7,095 nucleotides of DNA from NCBI GenBank assembly GCA_030590185.1, contig JAUUZB010000178.1, positions 1 to 7,095 on the forward strand, written 5' to 3'. Source of the stretch: Deltaproteobacteria bacterium (GTDB lineage: Bacteria > Myxococcota > XYA12-FULL-58-9 > JAUUZB01). The notes under the pieces were generated by a model that ran no database searches, was not told the origin of the DNA, and was given only the letters and a program-made list of their open reading frames with translations. Shown piece after piece: positions 6,587 to 7,095 of this stretch; position 1 is the stretch's first letter, and every line of letters begins with the position of its first letter. Both the position numbers and the translations under genes were made by a program.

Positions 6587-7095
6587 ATGCTCAACATCCT
6601 GCAGACTTCTGTTTCAAGAATCACGCCAAGCGACCCTAACCGAGGTGACGGCTCGGTCGATGGGTTAGCCCCCTCCATGGGTCGACGCCGGGAGGCGCGC
6701 TACGACCTGCCGGAACCGATCGAGGTCGATCTGGAGGACTCGGCCACCAACGCCGAGGTCACCAACATCAGCCTCAACGGCATGCAACTGAGCACGACCG
6801 GCGCGCCCTTTGAGGTGGGCAACGGTCTGACCCTGAGCTTCCAGCTGCCGATCGGTTGTTGGATACGAGCCACCTGCGTGGTGCGGTGGTCTGAGCCCGC
6901 CGGGGCGCGTACCACCCACGGCGTCCAGATCGTCGAGATCGACACCGCCAGCCGCATTCTGTTGTCGACCTACCTGAGCGATTATCTCGAGCCGGCTGTT
7001 GACGCCCCGATCGCCGTCACCGTCCAAGAGAAGTACCGAGTGGGCAGGAACGCCGACGGCCGGGTGCAGATCTCCCTAAACGGCTACCTCACCCC
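6587..7095 (+). CDS. PilZ-domain protein, 5' part (runs off right edge)
   Basis: The frame is open to the last base, giving 169 visible residues from ATG 6587; ATG 6548 and ATG 6677 are alternatives. After about 30 low-complexity residues comes a PilZ domain (about 32-125): R34-x3-R38 in 'RRREARYDLP', and N60-x-S62-x2-G65 in 'VTNISLNGMQLS', followed by the usual beta-barrel strands ('LTLSFQLP', 'ATCVVRW', 'THGVQIVEID'). Both cyclic-di-GMP contact motifs are intact, so it should bind the second messenger. After the helix 'RILLSTYLSDYL' a second module starts ('EKYRVGRNADGRVQISLNGY'); it faintly recalls the first strands of a STAS domain, but too little is present to assign it. The gene is divergent from the two receiver genes. 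No signal peptide or membrane segment is visible. It is the second cyclic-di-GMP reader in the cluster. Confidence 0.85.
   Translation, partial: MLNILQTSVSRITPSDPNRGDGSVDGLAPSMGRRREARYDLPEPIEVDLEDSATNAEVTNISLNGMQLSTTGAPFEVGNGLTLSFQLPIGCWIRATCVVRWSEPAGARTTHGVQIVEIDTASRILLSTYLSDYLEPAVDAPIAVTVQEKYRVGRNADGRVQISLNGYLT

Noticed and set aside
6006..6668. 220-codon open frame on the plus strand opposite the receiver gene
   Set aside because: It is antisense to a receiver with every catalytic residue and shows Ser/Arg/Thr-rich low complexity with no domain.

Overview
The window is GC-rich, densely coding DNA from a bacterium. The mix of genes suggests a deltaproteobacterial or myxobacterial-type (Myxococcota-like) chromosome. 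It holds a PAAR-like protein, a SAM methyltransferase with a methyltransferase regulatory domain, an FHA-GGDEF fusion, receiver-PilZ proteins, and GTG/TTG starts. The taxonomic call is an inference from gene content, not a demonstrated placement.

Layout from left to right. (1) The 3' end of a DUF4150/PAAR-like gene on the + strand (to 260) overlaps by four bases (TTGA) a full-length class I SAM methyltransferase with its regulatory domain (257-1768). (2) After a 112-bp gap, a 762-residue protein on the + strand (1881-4169) carries FHA, an active-looking GGDEF domain, a weakly similar second cyclase-like segment, a HEPN-like helical segment with an R-N-x4-H motif, and a C-terminal CPEC-containing tail. 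(3) It converges, across only 50 bp, with a minus-strand receiver / pseudo-receiver / PilZ protein (5695-4220). (4) Upstream of that, in the same orientation, after a 180-bp spacer with a nested inverted repeat, lies a single-domain CheY-like receiver (6280-5876, GTG start). (5) A 306-bp divergent intergenic region contains several palindromic motifs and leads to a + strand PilZ-domain protein that runs off the right end.

The genes form a local cyclic-di-GMP signalling cluster: one likely writer (a GGDEF protein gated by FHA, i.e. probably by Thr phosphorylation of a partner), two likely readers (PilZ proteins with intact RxxxR and D/NxSxxG motifs), and two phosphorelay inputs (receivers). 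No EAL or HD-GYP phosphodiesterase and no histidine kinase is visible in the window. The PAAR-like/methyltransferase pair at the left looks like the end of a separate operon, possibly linked to a type VI secretion or related contractile apparatus.

The most unusual item is the FHA-GGDEF protein. Its roughly 450-residue C-terminal half is not part of ordinary diguanylate cyclases and resembles modules of signalling or conflict systems (cyclase-like fold plus HEPN-like domain). No mobile element, tRNA, rRNA or CRISPR array was seen.
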